Of a stretch of DNA of 64,000 nucleotides, positions 34,883-47,500 are shown one piece after another. Under the pieces are notes generated by a model. The model had not been told where the DNA came from, did not search any database, and was given only the letters and a program-made list of their open reading frames with translations. Made by a program: the position numbers and the translations under genes. This DNA is from Verticillium longisporum. Lineage: Eukaryota > Ascomycota > Sordariomycetes > Glomerellales > Plectosphaerellaceae. Within the stretch, counting starts at the first letter, position 1. The number at the start of each line of letters is the position of its first letter. Location: assembly GCA_019188255.1 (NCBI GenBank), contig JAETXT010000006.1, forward strand, positions 1,054,001-1,118,000, written 5' to 3'.

Positions 34883-36065
34883 CTACGAGAACTTGTTCAG
34901 CTTTCCCTTGTCATCTACATCATATCCGTAACGCTGGATCAAGTCAACTACCAGGGCGAAGTAGGCCAGGCTGTCTGCAAATAGAGCATTAGCAATCTTG
35001 TCTTGTGATGATGAAGAAATATACCTACCGGCATTCTTGAAGCTTTTCATCCTAACACAGTTCAGCCACCCGTAACTGTTCCTGCCTTCCGAGTCTACCG
35101 CATCTGCGACTGCAAGCAAATGCGTCAACTCATGCAGCATCGTGAGCTCAGGCGTAGCCAGAATGTCAACAGCTCCGAAATCGAGCCCCGGCAGCTTCAC
35201 CTTGACCTTGTCCCAAAGCGAGGGGTAGGCTGCCTTCTCAACGCGATCGTGGTTGAGCATTGAGTTCTTTTCTGTGCTTTTCTTCATGTAGCGGGGGTGA
35301 AACGCAATGTACTCGGGTGAGTGTTCCGGCCAAGGTTGCTCACGCGATATCGGACGCGAGTCCTTCGTGACTGCCAATGTGAAGCTGAGAGGGTTTTTCA
35401 GACTCAAAATGCCGTCTTTATCGGTAACGGGCAGGTCCTGTGCTGTATCACGCCACTTGATGTTCTTCTCGGGGTTGTTGGGGTCTTCCACTACGTGGTC
35501 TGCGTTGCAGAAGATCTCCTAGAGAAACATATGCTCTGATTAGCGAACAAGTAACTAACGGAAGTAGTTCACCATCGAATCTGCTTACCAGGTCTCCTTT
35601 GTCTCTCCCTTGCCTGTATTCATCCGCCCAGATGTCCACGTCTTGATAGGCGTACTGGGTGACCTTCTTGTAGATCCCTATATCCGCGATTGTCTCATTA
35701 GCCAACCATAACCCTGAAATCTGAAAGCTTGTGTTGGATTTACTGACCATGTAACAGCCTAGCGGTGGGTACGCCATCGGAAGGAAACAACTGTCTCATC
35801 TGAGCCAAGATGCGATCATCTGGCTTGTTGTTCGGATCGTCAAGGTACGGGCCCAATGCGTCGACGACCCGCTGCGATTGGGCTTGGGATTGATCCACGT
35901 AGAACTTGACCTGGTCATACATGCCGTCCTCTATGTCGAGATATTAATGCTCGTATTCTGAGTAGGGTAGAGGAGAAACTCACTGCAACTTTTCTTGTCT
36001 ATGGCATACTTCCACTCTGCGACCGAGACTTGCACCAGGGCAAGCAGCATGAGACTCTTCAACAT
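34883..36065 (-). CDS. Secreted aspzincin-like metallopeptidase (M35/Lys-specific endopeptidase group)
   Basis: Several small exons, starting at 36065 with MLKSLMLLALVQVSVAEW, a probable signal peptide. Further exons read CKDGMYDQVKFYVDQSQAQ, WLANETIADIGIY and YQDVDIWADEYRQGR. The zinc motif is in MLHELTHLLAVADAV (HELTH near 35120-35134), followed by SYGWLNC and, after a 53-nt intron, NADSLAYFALVVDL. HExxH, then a downstream YG block and NADSLAYFA, is the layout of aspzincins. The third ligand should be an Asp before the YG block; VDSEGRNSYG supplies one, but the canonical GTxDxxYG string is not exact. It is likely a secreted protease. Exon borders in the middle of the gene were not all fixed. 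Confidence 0.72.
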
Positions 36066-37180
36066 GATGTCCAGAGGTCCGCGAGGAGCAATGATAACTA
36101 GTGCTAGAGGAACTTTGGATGGAACTCTTTACTCTTTGGGGAACTTCTTAGCCAGATGGCTTGTGATTAAATACAAAAACGACATTGTTGCTCATGGATC
36201 GATTCCGTTTATAGAAACCTTCATCCCCGATGTAAGTCAGAGCATAAGCGTAGGAAAAGTCTTCTCGTGGGGTCGAACACTGTATAAGATCCGAGAATAG
36301 TTTCTCCCGTCAGCTTAGTGTTCCTTCTGCCGGCTGTGTAGAGCTCATGTGAGGGGTGCCGCGGTTACCTGAGGTTCAACATGATCAATTATTTCAAAAT
36401 CCTTGGTTATCATTACCGCTTCCTTCAATTGTCGTGGCAAAGATTCACTAAGCGCGCTTGGTTGACTTTGGTGGCCCTGATTGGGCGAGAAACCTGATTT
36501 CCAGCAGCGCGGGGGCCAAAGGAAGCGGCAAAAAGCGGCCGACCCACCCCAGCATGTCGGCATCGGGCACAATCGGGGGCTGTGTAACCACAAGCAGGTT
36601 GCAGAAGCTCTCTGACAGGAACATCACCCCGGCTAGACCAAGCTCTAGCGCGGTCCATCGTGAGAAACGGAGCCCATCTTGACTGGCTCACGAGGCGAAC
36701 AGCCCGGGCTCGTCTGAGTCGCAGCAAACGCAGGTCTGTGAAGCTCATCCGCCGCTGGCTAGTAGATGTCGCCCCATGCTTATGTTACTGTCATAGCTAG
36801 GCAGCCGCACCACTCCAGAAGCTCACCAAACCAATCACGCTTCTGTGAGATGGATTTAGAACCACTCATGATGAGAACACCACTCCCCCTGATGGTAAGC
36901 TAGTCCGCCACACCTTTGAGGCTGTGATGAAGGATGCAAACACTGTGCGGAATCCTTCATCGACGCATGGAATATCGCAGAGACTGATTGCATACAGAGG
37001 GAGTGCTGATGACATATGAAATCGTAGAGAGAGATAGTCGCCAGAGCCATTGAAGCCTTTATTACAAAAGGGCCAGTCACTCTCCTGTATTAGACCAACA
37101 TAGAGGGCATGATTCCCAAAGCTTGACTTGTCTTGTACTCGAATTCCATCCCCAGCCAGCTTAAAACGTCACAGTTGCCT
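36066..37180. other. Intergenic region, no gene recognised
   Basis: About 1.1 kb. The minus-strand frame at 36425-36748 is Arg-rich with no domain and no splice partner, so I do not call it. Nothing else was seen. Confidence 0.4.
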
Positions 37181-39353
37181 ATGATGTTCTTGAAGGCTCC
37201 CCTTCTCCTAGCCCTTTCGGCTGTTCCATTTTGTTTAGCCCAGGATGCTTTGCCCTCTCAGACCCTCAATCCAATTGATGGTATAAGAGTCGCGGCCATT
37301 AGACCAACCGAGGCTGGCCAGATCGGCATTGATCCAGTCGATATTCCGCCTGATGAGAGCATGTAAGTGGCGCCTCAAACAAGAATGTGTCAAGGAAATT
37401 GAGCTCACACCGGTCTCAGGAAGGCGCCGATTGGTGTTGATACACAGTACCTTACAGAGCTCGTCACAGACCACCAGACAAAGACAGCAGTAAGTTCACA
37501 GCATCGACACACGTCGTTCGGAGTCGTCCTTGTTGACAATATATAGTGGGTGCATTCAGACAGCGCTTTCGGCGTTGCCACGATCACAACTAAGGGCCCG
37601 GACGGCTCGCCGCAGACAACCACAATTCCCGAAGGCTTCCGTGTGGCTATGGTTGATGGCAAGGTTGAGGTCACGCTCAGCCAATGGCTCAAGGATAAAC
37701 TCAACGGCCTGTCCCAGCAACTTCCTAGCTGTTCGCTTAGGAAACGCCGGGAATGGGACTACCGCCAGCATAACGTCATAGAACGTCGGGCACCTCCCGA
37801 CATTCCTTGTGTACGCCAGCGTGTGAATCGCCTGAACCAGCTGCTTCGCGAAGATCCCGATACGATGCGACAGATGGTGCGCCTCAATGAGCAGGTAGCC
37901 CAGGCTTCAGGCTCTGACGCTGTTGCTCTAGCAGAGAGCGAGCAGATGATGGCCTTTGCCGAAGAGGACATCGTTGTGGAGATCATCCATGTCTACGAGG
38001 TTGTGGAGATTACCCCGACGGCAGGCGAATTGTTGGCTGCCGTTGGAGAAAGCGTCCTCGGCGTACTCGGATCTATTGCCTTCTTTTTCGGCACGGTCAA
38101 CATCCTTGAGGACTTGTGGAAGCTGCGCGCCGATCCGCAGCCCATGCCTTTCTTCAAGAACACTAAGCCCAATGAACCATCTGATCCCGGGTCTTGTCCC
38201 GAAGCCCAACCAGCTTGTGAAGGAGAGCGTTGCAAGGGCGGCAGCAACGCAAAGTGCACGGCTGAGTGGAAAGACTGCGATTGTCTCGTGTCGTCCATGA
38301 CGTTTGAGGATGGGGCTTTCTTCGGCGACGCCTGGGAGGCTGTGGAAGACGAGGTTTCGCAGTTCGTCTTTGGCTCTGACCCAAACGCCGATATTCCAAA
38401 GCCAAACTGTCAAGTAGGGACTGGCGAGGATAACAACTTGGCAAACGTTGAGTCTGACGTTTGGTCAAAGTACGTATTGCGCCATCTTTTCTGTGCAATT
38501 GCTTTTGCAACTACTTAGAGTCCCATCATTGCTAACACAAAGATAGACTACTCGATAACCTTTGCGTTGGCAAGACCTTGCTCTCAGGCGGCATCCATGA
38601 GACAAAGAAGACCTCCGATATTGGGCTCACGTCGTATGAAGGGTGGGAGTTTGAGTTCATCCTCGAAATGAGCCGCGAGAAAGACTGCTCAGCCTACAAT
38701 TGCGTTGATGTCTTCGGAAAGTTCACCTCATGTGCGTCATAGCTCCCAATCCCCCGTCCCGATATTTTCATATCACCCAGGCGCTGGCCACGACTCAAAA
38801 GTCCACTGACACGTGTACAGGCTCATACGACTCGCACACCAAGTACAAGACCGGCGAACTCCCGCTCGACTGCGGCACTGCCAAGTACATCATGCATGAC
38901 CCCAAGGACTCGGAACCAGAGCCTGATCCGACCCCCGCCCCGCCACCTAAGACGTCCCTTACGCTCCAGAACGACTTCTGCTACGGCCGCGACGACTTCG
39001 GCGGCCACGGCGACGTGCACGAGAGCTGGGTATCGCAGTACAGTGGATGGGCTTGCGCCGGCACGGCGCTCAAGACAGTGCAGGCCGGCAAGCCCGACAC
39101 CTTCCTGGAGTTCTACACCGTGACCAACGACGCACCATACTGGTACAAGGTGTGGTGGAAGGACGGTTGTGAGCTTAAGGGCGGCCAGACGGAGGCATAT
39201 GCTTCCAACCCGCTGATGGAGGAGAACCCAGGGTATACCAAGTGCCAGGAGATCTTGATCGACAACTACAAGAGGTGCAACAATGGCGGCGTAGGCGGGA
39301 ATATCCAAGCCGGGTGCCTAGTGTATGAGTTCAAAGCTCAGCGCAAGGAGTAG
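37181..39353 (+). CDS. Large secreted Cys-rich protein of unknown function
   Basis: A signal peptide (MMFLKAPLLLALSAVPFCLA) opens a multi-exon gene. Introns lie near 37363-37420, 37490-37550, 38470-38546 (exact frame check WSK to LLDNLCVGK) and 38730-38820. The long middle exon holds charged helices, one hydrophobic stretch (GVLGSIAFFFGTVNILED) and a Cys-rich segment with repeated Cys-x4-8-Cys spacing (CPEAQPACEGERCKGG). The C-terminal part has DFCYGRDDFGGHGDV, YWYKVWWKDGCE and CNNGGVGGNIQAGCLVYEF. I recall a similar C-terminal block in fungal killer-toxin-like GH18 chitinases, but no glycosidase catalytic motif is present here. It may be a stand-alone relative or a secreted interaction factor. 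Function unknown. Confidence 0.68.
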
Positions 39354-39935
39354 AAATGTCTGGTATGGGACTTGATTTGATCGAATCGCAAGCTTGTACT
39401 TTGTTTATAGGTGAATTTAAGGGCGTTATCTTCAGTTCGTACCTGGAGGTGGTGATTTCATGAGACTGCTTTGGTAGCCATGCCCCCTGAAGGCGTATAT
39501 TCAGTAAAGGTTGAGCTGTCATGGACAGGAGAATCAAAATATGGAACCCTTTAACCACCTTTCCGGTCTTTCATTTTAGTCCCGATGCATCAGACAGACT
39601 TTATTCATAACCTGGCCTCCATAACAGGTATGAAAGCTGACGGGAGGGCTGGCTTTCAGAAGAAGACTTTTGTCTTCTCGAGTCGATTATCATCTTCCTC
39701 ATAAGCAGAGGTCAGCGTAATCAGGCAAACTGGGGGTTTGGGATAATGCGCTTATGTTCAGCATAACTATTGCGTACGATAAAGTTACTTGTTAGAACTG
39801 AATCAAATATGTACGTATAAGTCTCCGCTTCAGACGATTTCGGAGTTCGTAAAAATCCCTCCTGTGGACTGAAGGAACCAGCATGACCTGAGGGACAAGT
39901 AACATCACCTCAAGAAAGGCAAGCAAGCCACTCGC
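39354..39935. other. Convergent intergenic region, nothing recognised
   Basis: About 580 bp between two 3' ends. No gene, RNA or repeat was seen. Confidence 0.4.
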
Positions 39936-41170
39936 TTAATTGCGAATTTTTCCCACGCCGGCATTGTTCTTCACGTTGGTAGGCACGTTCTCTACCTTCC
40001 AGTGGGACCATGTGATAGCGCTCTTGTGCTGACCGAGCTTCTGTAAGGCTTCCTGGTCCAGGCGGACCTTGGGCACGCCACTACTACCACCGTTTCGGTT
40101 CCATTCAGGAATGTAGCCGAGCGCGCTCTGTGCTTTGGTAGCGTCCGCTACCTGGCGAATATCGTAGATCTTAGCGCCGCCACCGCCACTGCCCGCGGAG
40201 ACAGGCTCCTTGACGTTATCAAAGTAGTTGCCCTCAAGTAGACTCCAAGCGTTGCCCTGGATGTCAAGGGCGTGGCCATCGATGTTCTGGAAATAATTGT
40301 TGACGATGTGAACAACGTTTGACGAGCTGTCACCGGTGCCCAGGTGGGGCGAACGGCCGGATAGGTCGTGCAACCAGTTGCCAGCAAAGGTATAAAAGTC
40401 GTTCGCGCCGATCAACAGCAAGGCCCAGTAGTGTTTGTTGTTGCAAGAAACGGACCATGACGTCCTGCCGTCAAACTCGTTGTCGGAAATCGTCACCTTT
40501 CCGGCGGCGCCCCAGCCAGAAACAATCATCTGCCGACCGACCAGAGAGAATTTGTTGTGGTCGATCCAGACGCGGGCAGCTCCATCGAGGGTGATAGCAT
40601 CACCACCCCAGACGTATTGAGGGTTAAGCTCAGTGAAGTGGATGTTCTGGATAATGATGTTGCTCACACCGCCGCGCAGGCGGAGTGCCTTGCCGCGAAT
40701 AATACCTTTGCTGCCTACACCGACGATGGACTTGTTGCTCTTGACATCGATAGGATTCTTAGGGGCGTTCCAGTATGTGCAAGGAACCCAAGTACCGCCG
40801 TCGCATGTATCGCCAATGTAGGATTGAGGCTGTAAGCCGTTGCTGCAAGTGTTCAGGCGGCAACAGCGCGTGTTCACGCTCCCTTCTGTCTGGAGGAAGT
40901 CAAAAGTGCGATCGATCATGATGACACGGGGTTGGCTGTCAGTTAGGTAGCTGACGAGTCTGAGCAGCAGTGGTCAGTCCCCAGGAGCATCTTGGCCAAG
41001 GCCGTAGATGAATACTGTCAAACATACTGTTGATTGTTTTGGGGATAGACTGGTCCCGCACTACCACCGCCCGTGGTGCCAGAGGCGAAGCCGAAGGGGG
41101 TGCCTCAATGTTGGGCTATCGCCACGGGCACTGCCGCCAGGATGGAGAAAAGAGCGTAAAGTTTCGTCAT
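39936..41170 (-). pseudogene. PL1 pectin lyase gene with an in-frame TGA after the signal peptide
   Basis: Two exons (41170-41028 and 40959-39936; intron 68 nt) would encode 388 residues. Exon 1 begins with a good signal peptide, MTKLYALFSILAAVPVAIAQ, then His, then TGA at 41107-41105 (codon 22). The same frame resumes GTPFGFASGTTGGGSAG and runs clean to the end. Pectin-lyase hallmarks are intact: IVGVGSKGIIRGKALRL, YVWGGDAITLDGAARVWIDH, the substrate-loop region SCNNKHYWALLLIGANDF and SGRSPHLG. No GT-AG intron can remove the TGA. The enzyme would have cleaved methyl-esterified pectin outside the cell; as written only a 21-residue peptide is made, and a start inside exon 2 lacks a secretion signal. 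The rest is undecayed, so the lesion is recent, polymorphic or a sequence error. Confidence 0.78.
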
Positions 41171-42440
41171 GGCTACGAGTTGAGATGCAGGTTCAACCAG
41201 ATTCCTTGGACGAGGTAAGAGCGGGTGCAACCTATATAGCATGTCCCCATTCCGTCTTCGGTGTTTCTCATTCTCTGGTGATCCCAAGCCAAGCTGTCTA
41301 CACGACCCCGCGCTTGATGGAGTGTGGCACGCTTGGCATATGACAAGGGTACTGGAGGAAATCCATGGACTAGTGTCGCAGGTTGAACGGCTCCGGAACA
41401 AGTCAAACGGGCAAATCTACGATTGCTCCGAATGCCATTTTTCGCAACTACGGACGGTTTTCAATCACCACTGCATGCTGCCGAGTATTTCTCCGGTCGC
41501 TGCTTCCGCTTTTTTCCTCAAAAAGGTAAACAGTCCGCATCCATCATGTAGCCCAAGGTCGGGGCTGTCGCACAATTATTCAGCCCTGCAATGTTGTTTA
41601 GGCACGGCAGTCTTCAGCGACTCGCGTCTCGTAATGATAATTCGGAGATTGTTCTCGAACCTGACAGTTGCCCCGTGCTTGGCTTTAAAGATATTGTCCG
41701 AAGTACCCGCTGCATCCCCGTACCCTGCATGTGTTCATTTGAGAAGTATATATTGCCTGGCATGCGAGATCACGGGACATATTTTCTGCCTTGCCACAAG
41801 TCTTCCATGTGGGATAACCTACAATGCTGTCTGCGCCCGTGTGCAGCACCCAAGCATTGTCGGTTATCTCACATGGAAGACTTGTGGAAAGGCAGGCAAC
41901 AGGTAAGCGGGGAAGTAAACTCCATGTATCCACCTTTGACTCGGCCATTGGCTGCCATGTGTCGAGGCCTCGATGTGTGCGTCCTGTGGTTGGGACTCGA
42001 TGATGAATCCGGAGCTTCCCATAGGAACAAAGTGGCACTTAGCTTAGCATTGTACTGAATCGTAGGTTGCAAGCTTCCGCAGATGTGTTAGTTAATCATA
42101 CAAAGAAAAGTTCGCCGCGGGACGGCCCTATCAAGTGTCTAGTGATCAACGTCCAGGGCTGTGTTGCAGAAATGGGGTGGAACGACATCAAGAAAAACCA
42201 ACGTGTTAATCGATAGCATCAACGCTTGAACAGGCTTAGAAAGGAAATATTAACTGGACTTACTATACTTGTAAGCGCAAACGTGGCGGGTTACACCCTG
42301 GGCAGCTCAGTGGGTTAACACTTATAAGTACGGGTAAGAAGGCTACGTGAAGCAGCTGGCTACTAATGAGTTGAGGTATAACGGCCTCGACTATACTACG
42401 GAAAACATGCAAGCCCGTTCATGGACTACTACGCTACTTA
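41171..42440. other. Intergenic region holding a 43-bp-arm inverted repeat
   Basis: Upstream of the pectin lyase gene and left of the large RIP block. Open frames here partly arise from the inverted repeat at 41786-41895. No protein is supported. Composition becomes AT-rich after about 42430. Confidence 0.45.
41786..41895. repeat. Near-perfect inverted repeat (hairpin) with 43-bp arms
   Basis: The arms 41786-41828 and 41853-41895 are reverse complements with three mismatches, separated by 24 bp. Each arm contains CACAAGTCTTCCATGTG in its own orientation. Transcribed, it would form a long hairpin. It could be a foldback or MITE fragment. Confidence 0.8.
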
Positions 42441-42719
42441 AAGAGCTAGTAAGAACTACTATCTATCCCTTATATTTAATAAAAGTAAACTATATATATA
42501 TTACCCCTCCTTATAAGTAGTAATATACCCCGATTAAATATAATAAGTTAAATTATTAAATAGCTAAATAAATAGACCGATTTCCTATAATTAAATAACT
42601 AAATCTATAGTATTTCGATATTTAGATATTTAGTAAACGTTTAAATATATATTTAGGCCTAGAATATAGCTATTCTAAGCCCTAGAACCTATAAAAAGGC
42701 CTATCTAATTAATTAAATG

Positions 42720-42760
42720 TTATACTATTAATAAGAGGGAGTCTCTTATTAATAGTATAA
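42720..42760. repeat. Perfect 18-bp-stem hairpin next to a tRNA-like sequence
   Basis: Arms 42720-42737 and 42743-42760 are exact reverse complements with a 5-bp loop (GGAGT). It lies four bases from the 3' end of the tRNA-like sequence. It has survived intact in a heavily mutated block. Confidence 0.85.
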
Positions 42761-42763
42761 TAA

Positions 42764-42834
42764 TACTAATAGTAGGATTCGAACCTATAGCCTCTAATAG
42801 GGTACTAGAGATCCTAATTAATTAAGCTATTAAC
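42764..42834 (-). tRNA. tRNA-like sequence (pseudogene or SINE head), RIP-mutated
   Basis: Read on the minus strand it is 71 nt long. It has an A-box-like TAGCTTAATTAATTAGG, an exact B box GGTTCGAATCC, 7-bp closure of the two ends (GTTAATA with TATTAGT, including G-U pairs), and a 5-bp stem closing a 7-base loop (TACCCTA). The base before the anticodon position is A instead of the invariant U, and the D arm is poor, so it is probably a decayed tRNA or a tRNA-derived SINE rather than a working gene. Confidence 0.35.
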
Positions 42835-44302
42835 TTCTATTAATATCTATAAAGAAGACTCTACTTATATTATCTAATACGCTTATATTTATATATATAG
42901 AGCATTAGAACCTAGGGTGATTCCCCTAAAATCGTAATTCTATTAATATAATAATTCTATTAATATAGCCTATTTATAACGTTACTATAATAGCTCTTAT
43001 ACCCTTAAGGCTATTCTTATATTATTATTATTATCGATATATTTCTTATTATCTTTAGAACCCGCCCCCCTACCTCTATTTATACTTAGCTCTCCGAATT
43101 AAACTACTCCGATCCCGATCTCTTTATAGCTATTTAGTATAATTACTATTTTACCTTTAATATTCTTATTATAAAGAAGGGCTTTAGAGGCTATATAAGC
43201 TAGATTAAGGATTATAGGATCTTTATAATAGAGCTCTTTAATAAAAGGAATACCTTTAATAAGAGCTTCTAGATCTATAATCTCTATAATAAGAGATAGG
43301 ATCTAATACTATTTAAAGCCTCTATAACGACTTCTTCGAGCCTCTATTTAAGGAAGAGATATAAGATATTCGAGGGATCTTTAATAGAGGATATCTCCTA
43401 GAGTTCTTTAGATATTTCTCTTCCGCTTTATCTATAACGTCCTATTATTCTATTAAAGGCTTAAATAGAAGGGCTAGAAGAGCTCGCTTTTAACTTTATT
43501 ATTAATATAAATTAATTATTTAATGTTTTTAATAATCTATTTTTATATTATTTATTATTAAATCTAAATCCGAATATATATAATAACCTCCTTTAGAATT
43601 AAAAGAGTCTATATATAAGACTTAATTAAGTCTTTATATAGAAGAAGAAGTAGATATAAGCGGAACTTTAAGCTTCTTTAATAGATATTTATTTCTTTTA
43701 TAATTATTAGATTTCTCTAAATTGCTTTAGGATATTTATAATATCTATATATTATATTAATAGCTAAGGGTAATAATAATAATATCTCCTAATACTTTAT
43801 AAATAGCTAAGTACTTATATAGGTACTTTTATAGTTAATATTATTATAAGTATTATTAGGAATTAGGATATTATTAATCTTATTAATATTCTAGTCTCTA
43901 ATAATGCTTTAATAAATAATATTTATATTTATAAGCTCTTATATATTCTTTATCCTAAATTATATAAAGAAGATACTATTAAATACTAAATATAATATTA
44001 TAATTATATATTTAACTTTATTAATTATATATTCTTCTATAATAAGGATAATAAGATATTTAAATAAGAGTCTTAGTTTCTCGAAGATAATAATAATCCT
44101 AATAATATTTTATACCTTTAATAGAAGAAGGGCCTAATAGGAAAGCTTTATAATATTACTAAATAAATAAGATCCTCTCTATAATAGAGTAAATACTTCT
44201 AGTATATTATAATAAAGGAAATTTAAAATTAAGAATTCCTTTTCTATTAATAAATAATAATAGAGTTTTAATTATTATTAAATAATAAGATTTAATATAA
44301 TT

Positions 44303-44591
44303 TAATATTAAGAGGGCTTTACTACTTATATAAACCCTAATTCATTACTTTAGCTATGCCTAAGAGCTCTGAATTAGTAGGGTAAGTAATATAAGGGTTG
44401 TAATTATTAATGATTCTATCTCTCTAAATTACTGCTACCTACGTAAATTAGATATACCTATCTAATTCACTAATTATATAAGCTATGAATTACGTACTCC
44501 TAAGAGCTATGAATCCTAGCCCCGGTAATTACTATATCGGTGAATCCTATACGGTAATTACCGACCCAGGTAATCCCCTAATATTAGTTTA
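44303..44591 (-). repeat. LTR (3' LTR of the copia element)
   Basis: A 289-bp repeat nearly identical to 51580-51868 and to LTRs at 1559-1847 and, inverted, 2286-2573. Differences are mostly C/T or G/A, consistent with independent RIP. Confidence 0.85.
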
Positions 44592-47500
44592 ATATTAGCT
44601 ATCTTTTCTTTATAGATAGGATTGCCTAAGGGACTAATATCGGGCTCTATTACCTATATTAATAGCTGCTCTAATACGCTTATAATCCTCTAGTCTCTAG
44701 CGCATTAGATCTATTATCCTAATCTATAAAATAAATAAATAAATAAGTAAATAAGTAATAATAGGAGAATAATAGATAGAATAAGGAAAAATATAGCTTA
44801 ATATTACTATTCCCGTAAGCGCTAAATCCCTAGTCCCTAGCGCTACGGATTAATTAAACTAGCCGCTAAATAGCTCTCTAAGGAAACGAATTAAGTTATA
44901 ATTAAATAATAGGAATAGGCTTTTAAACCCTTTAATAAAGGAAATGAATAGTAATTAAATAGCGTAATAGCTAATTAAATAGCGCTCTTATAATAGCTAG
45001 ATACGGGCTCCTAAAGTCTCTAAATCGCTAATATATTAATAGAGGGTAGAAGAATAATTATTATTACCCCTTTTATTAGCTTTCTCGATAGGAATAATAG
45101 AATTAAACCGCCTTTAGTAGGAATAATAGAATTAAACCGCCTTTAGTAGGAATAATAGAATTAAACCGCCTAAATAGGATTAATAGATCCTATTAAGCTA
45201 GTTTAGTAAATACCGTACTCTATAGATCTATATATCTAGTTAATAAATTATAATAACTTTATTCCTTTTACCTTCCCTCTTCCCTATAACGATTCTTTAT
45301 TTTTAAGATTAGCTAGCCTAATCTACTATTTTAGAGCTCCTACGATTACTAAATCCCCATTTTTACCGCTCTCTCTCTCTCTCTTTTTCTCTTATCCTAG
45401 CCTCGATAATGCTACTTAAGCGTAAAGCCCCTACGCCTATTGCCCCTCCCGCTAAGAGAGTAGCGAAGCGTAAAAACCCGGTTAGTACTAATCGTAGGAG
45501 CTACTAATCCGGGATATAGTGCGTATACGTAGTAATATTCGCAAAGTCCCCTACTTAGGGTATTTAAAGTCTTATCTTACTAGTAAGTAAACTGAAACTA
45601 GCGCTAATAGCGTATATTACGATTTAGAGCCTAAGGGTTCCTATTATTATAAATATACCTCTAGGCATTCTTATAAACTAATATAAGCTTCCGCGATCTC
45701 TATTTTCCAGTATCTATAGCTCTAATAATTATTATCTATAGTCCGGTCGGGGCGTTTAAGCCCGCTATAAAGTTTTTAGCCGCCTAGGATAAGAATAATA
45801 AACTAATAAGCTCTCTTCTCTATTATTTCCCTAATTATCTAATCGTATAATTAGCTAATAGGGGATATAGGATATAAAGAAATAGTATACTATCGTAAAG
45901 GGTATATTAACGATCGCTAAGGAGGAGGAGGCGAAGGGGGGTAATAACCCTAATAAGGACCTCGATAGTCTTTATAATGCCGATTATAAGGTAGCTAAGC
46001 GGGCAATAGCTCTACGGCTCTTTAACTACCTCTAATAGGACTCGCTAAAGTAATTAAACTTAGATTCTTCGGATTCCGAGGCTTAGTCCGCTTTACGGAG
46101 CAGTTACTTTACTATTTTACTAATCGTAGGGTCGTCGTTTTTACTTCTAGGGTACTCGTTTTTAGGCTTTACTATATTTTTACTAATATTAATTACCTTT
46201 ACCCTTTAACTATTCTTTTCTTAATATTTAACTTATCCTTTAATCTTAATTATAACTTCGTTAGAGCTTATTAGCGCTTTTAATACTTAGTTTAGCGCTC
46301 CCTTAGTTATTAAATCTATAGGGTTATCGCCTCTAGCGATCTAACGAATTTCGTCGATTTCGCATTCTTCGTAGCTTTACTATAATACTATAAGATCTAT
46401 TATTAAGCGTTTCTCTACTATTGCGCTTAATTAAACTAAATATTAATAGAGCGAATAGCTATTAGTATAGATAACTATCTATAGGAGCGGTAGTTCTAAG
46501 TATTTATAGATCTCTTAGAGCGTCTATTTAAGGATATAAGCTATATCGAAGCCGTTAATTATCCTATAGATCTCGCTAGCTAGAATTAAATATATAACCC
46601 GTTTATATTTAATAGATTACTAATAGAGGATATTACTACGTACTATAAAGGCATTCTCCTAATCGTAGGAATATTTATTATTAAGGAGGATAATAAATCC
46701 GATCTATAAATTTAGGTCCTTATTATTAGCGAAGGAGCTATTAATAAATACGTAAAATTAGGCTATTAAGAGATCTAAGTATATATAATTTAGGCTATAG
46801 CCTATATTAGCGATCTACTATTATATATATTTATTAAGCTATTTAAAGTCGTCCTCCTATAGGTTCTTAGCTTAGGCTATAATAGAGAAATCGAAGGCTG
46901 CCTCTAATTAATAGGTTAAAGTAATATAGGTACTATGAGCTCTCTAGGCGATATATTCCTATTCTAAGCTCGCTATCCCTAGGGTTATTAGCTCTAGGCG
47001 ATTACCTTAGCCTTTCTATTAAATCGTAAGATCTTTAGTTTTAATTTTAATAATATAGCTATTAAAGACGCTATTAGATCCTATATTAAGGATAGAAGTA
47101 GGCTTTACCTAGAAGCTAGCGCTTTCGAGCTCTATTTATTCCTTTTATATAAACGTAGGCTCTCCGAGGTTAAGGGTATTATTAGTCTATATTCCGATTA
47201 GTCTAAAGCTCTCTCTAGCTCTAATTAGAAGTAAATACGGATCGTAGCCTATTAGAATAGCGTTTAGGCGTTCTCTATAATAGCGCTAATAGGTTATAAA
47301 TTAATAGAGACCTAATTCTACGATATTATAGAGCGGCTTTATAACGTAGAAAACGATTCCGTTAGGGTATCTATACTATAGCTCCTTAGGAATATATAGG
47401 AGAACGTTATATAATAGATCTATAGCGCTCTAGGTATAGGCTTAATTAATATTATAGAATATTAATTAGTAGCTATATTATTATAGCGTTAAAGTAATCG

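Larger units (their letters stand above)
42441..44302. repeat. RIP-degraded AT-rich block left of the copia element
   Basis: About 1.9 kb, TpA-rich, with CpA/TpG depleted and stops in all frames. I recognised no protein relic. A tRNA-like sequence and a hairpin lie at 42719-42834. Confidence 0.6.

Noticed and set aside
36425..36748. Arg-rich minus-strand frame between protease and secreted protein genes
   Set aside because: No homology-like motif and no gene structure around it.
38823..39308. 161-residue minus-strand frame
   Set aside because: Antisense to the Cys-rich secreted protein; Val/Leu-rich shadow without motifs.
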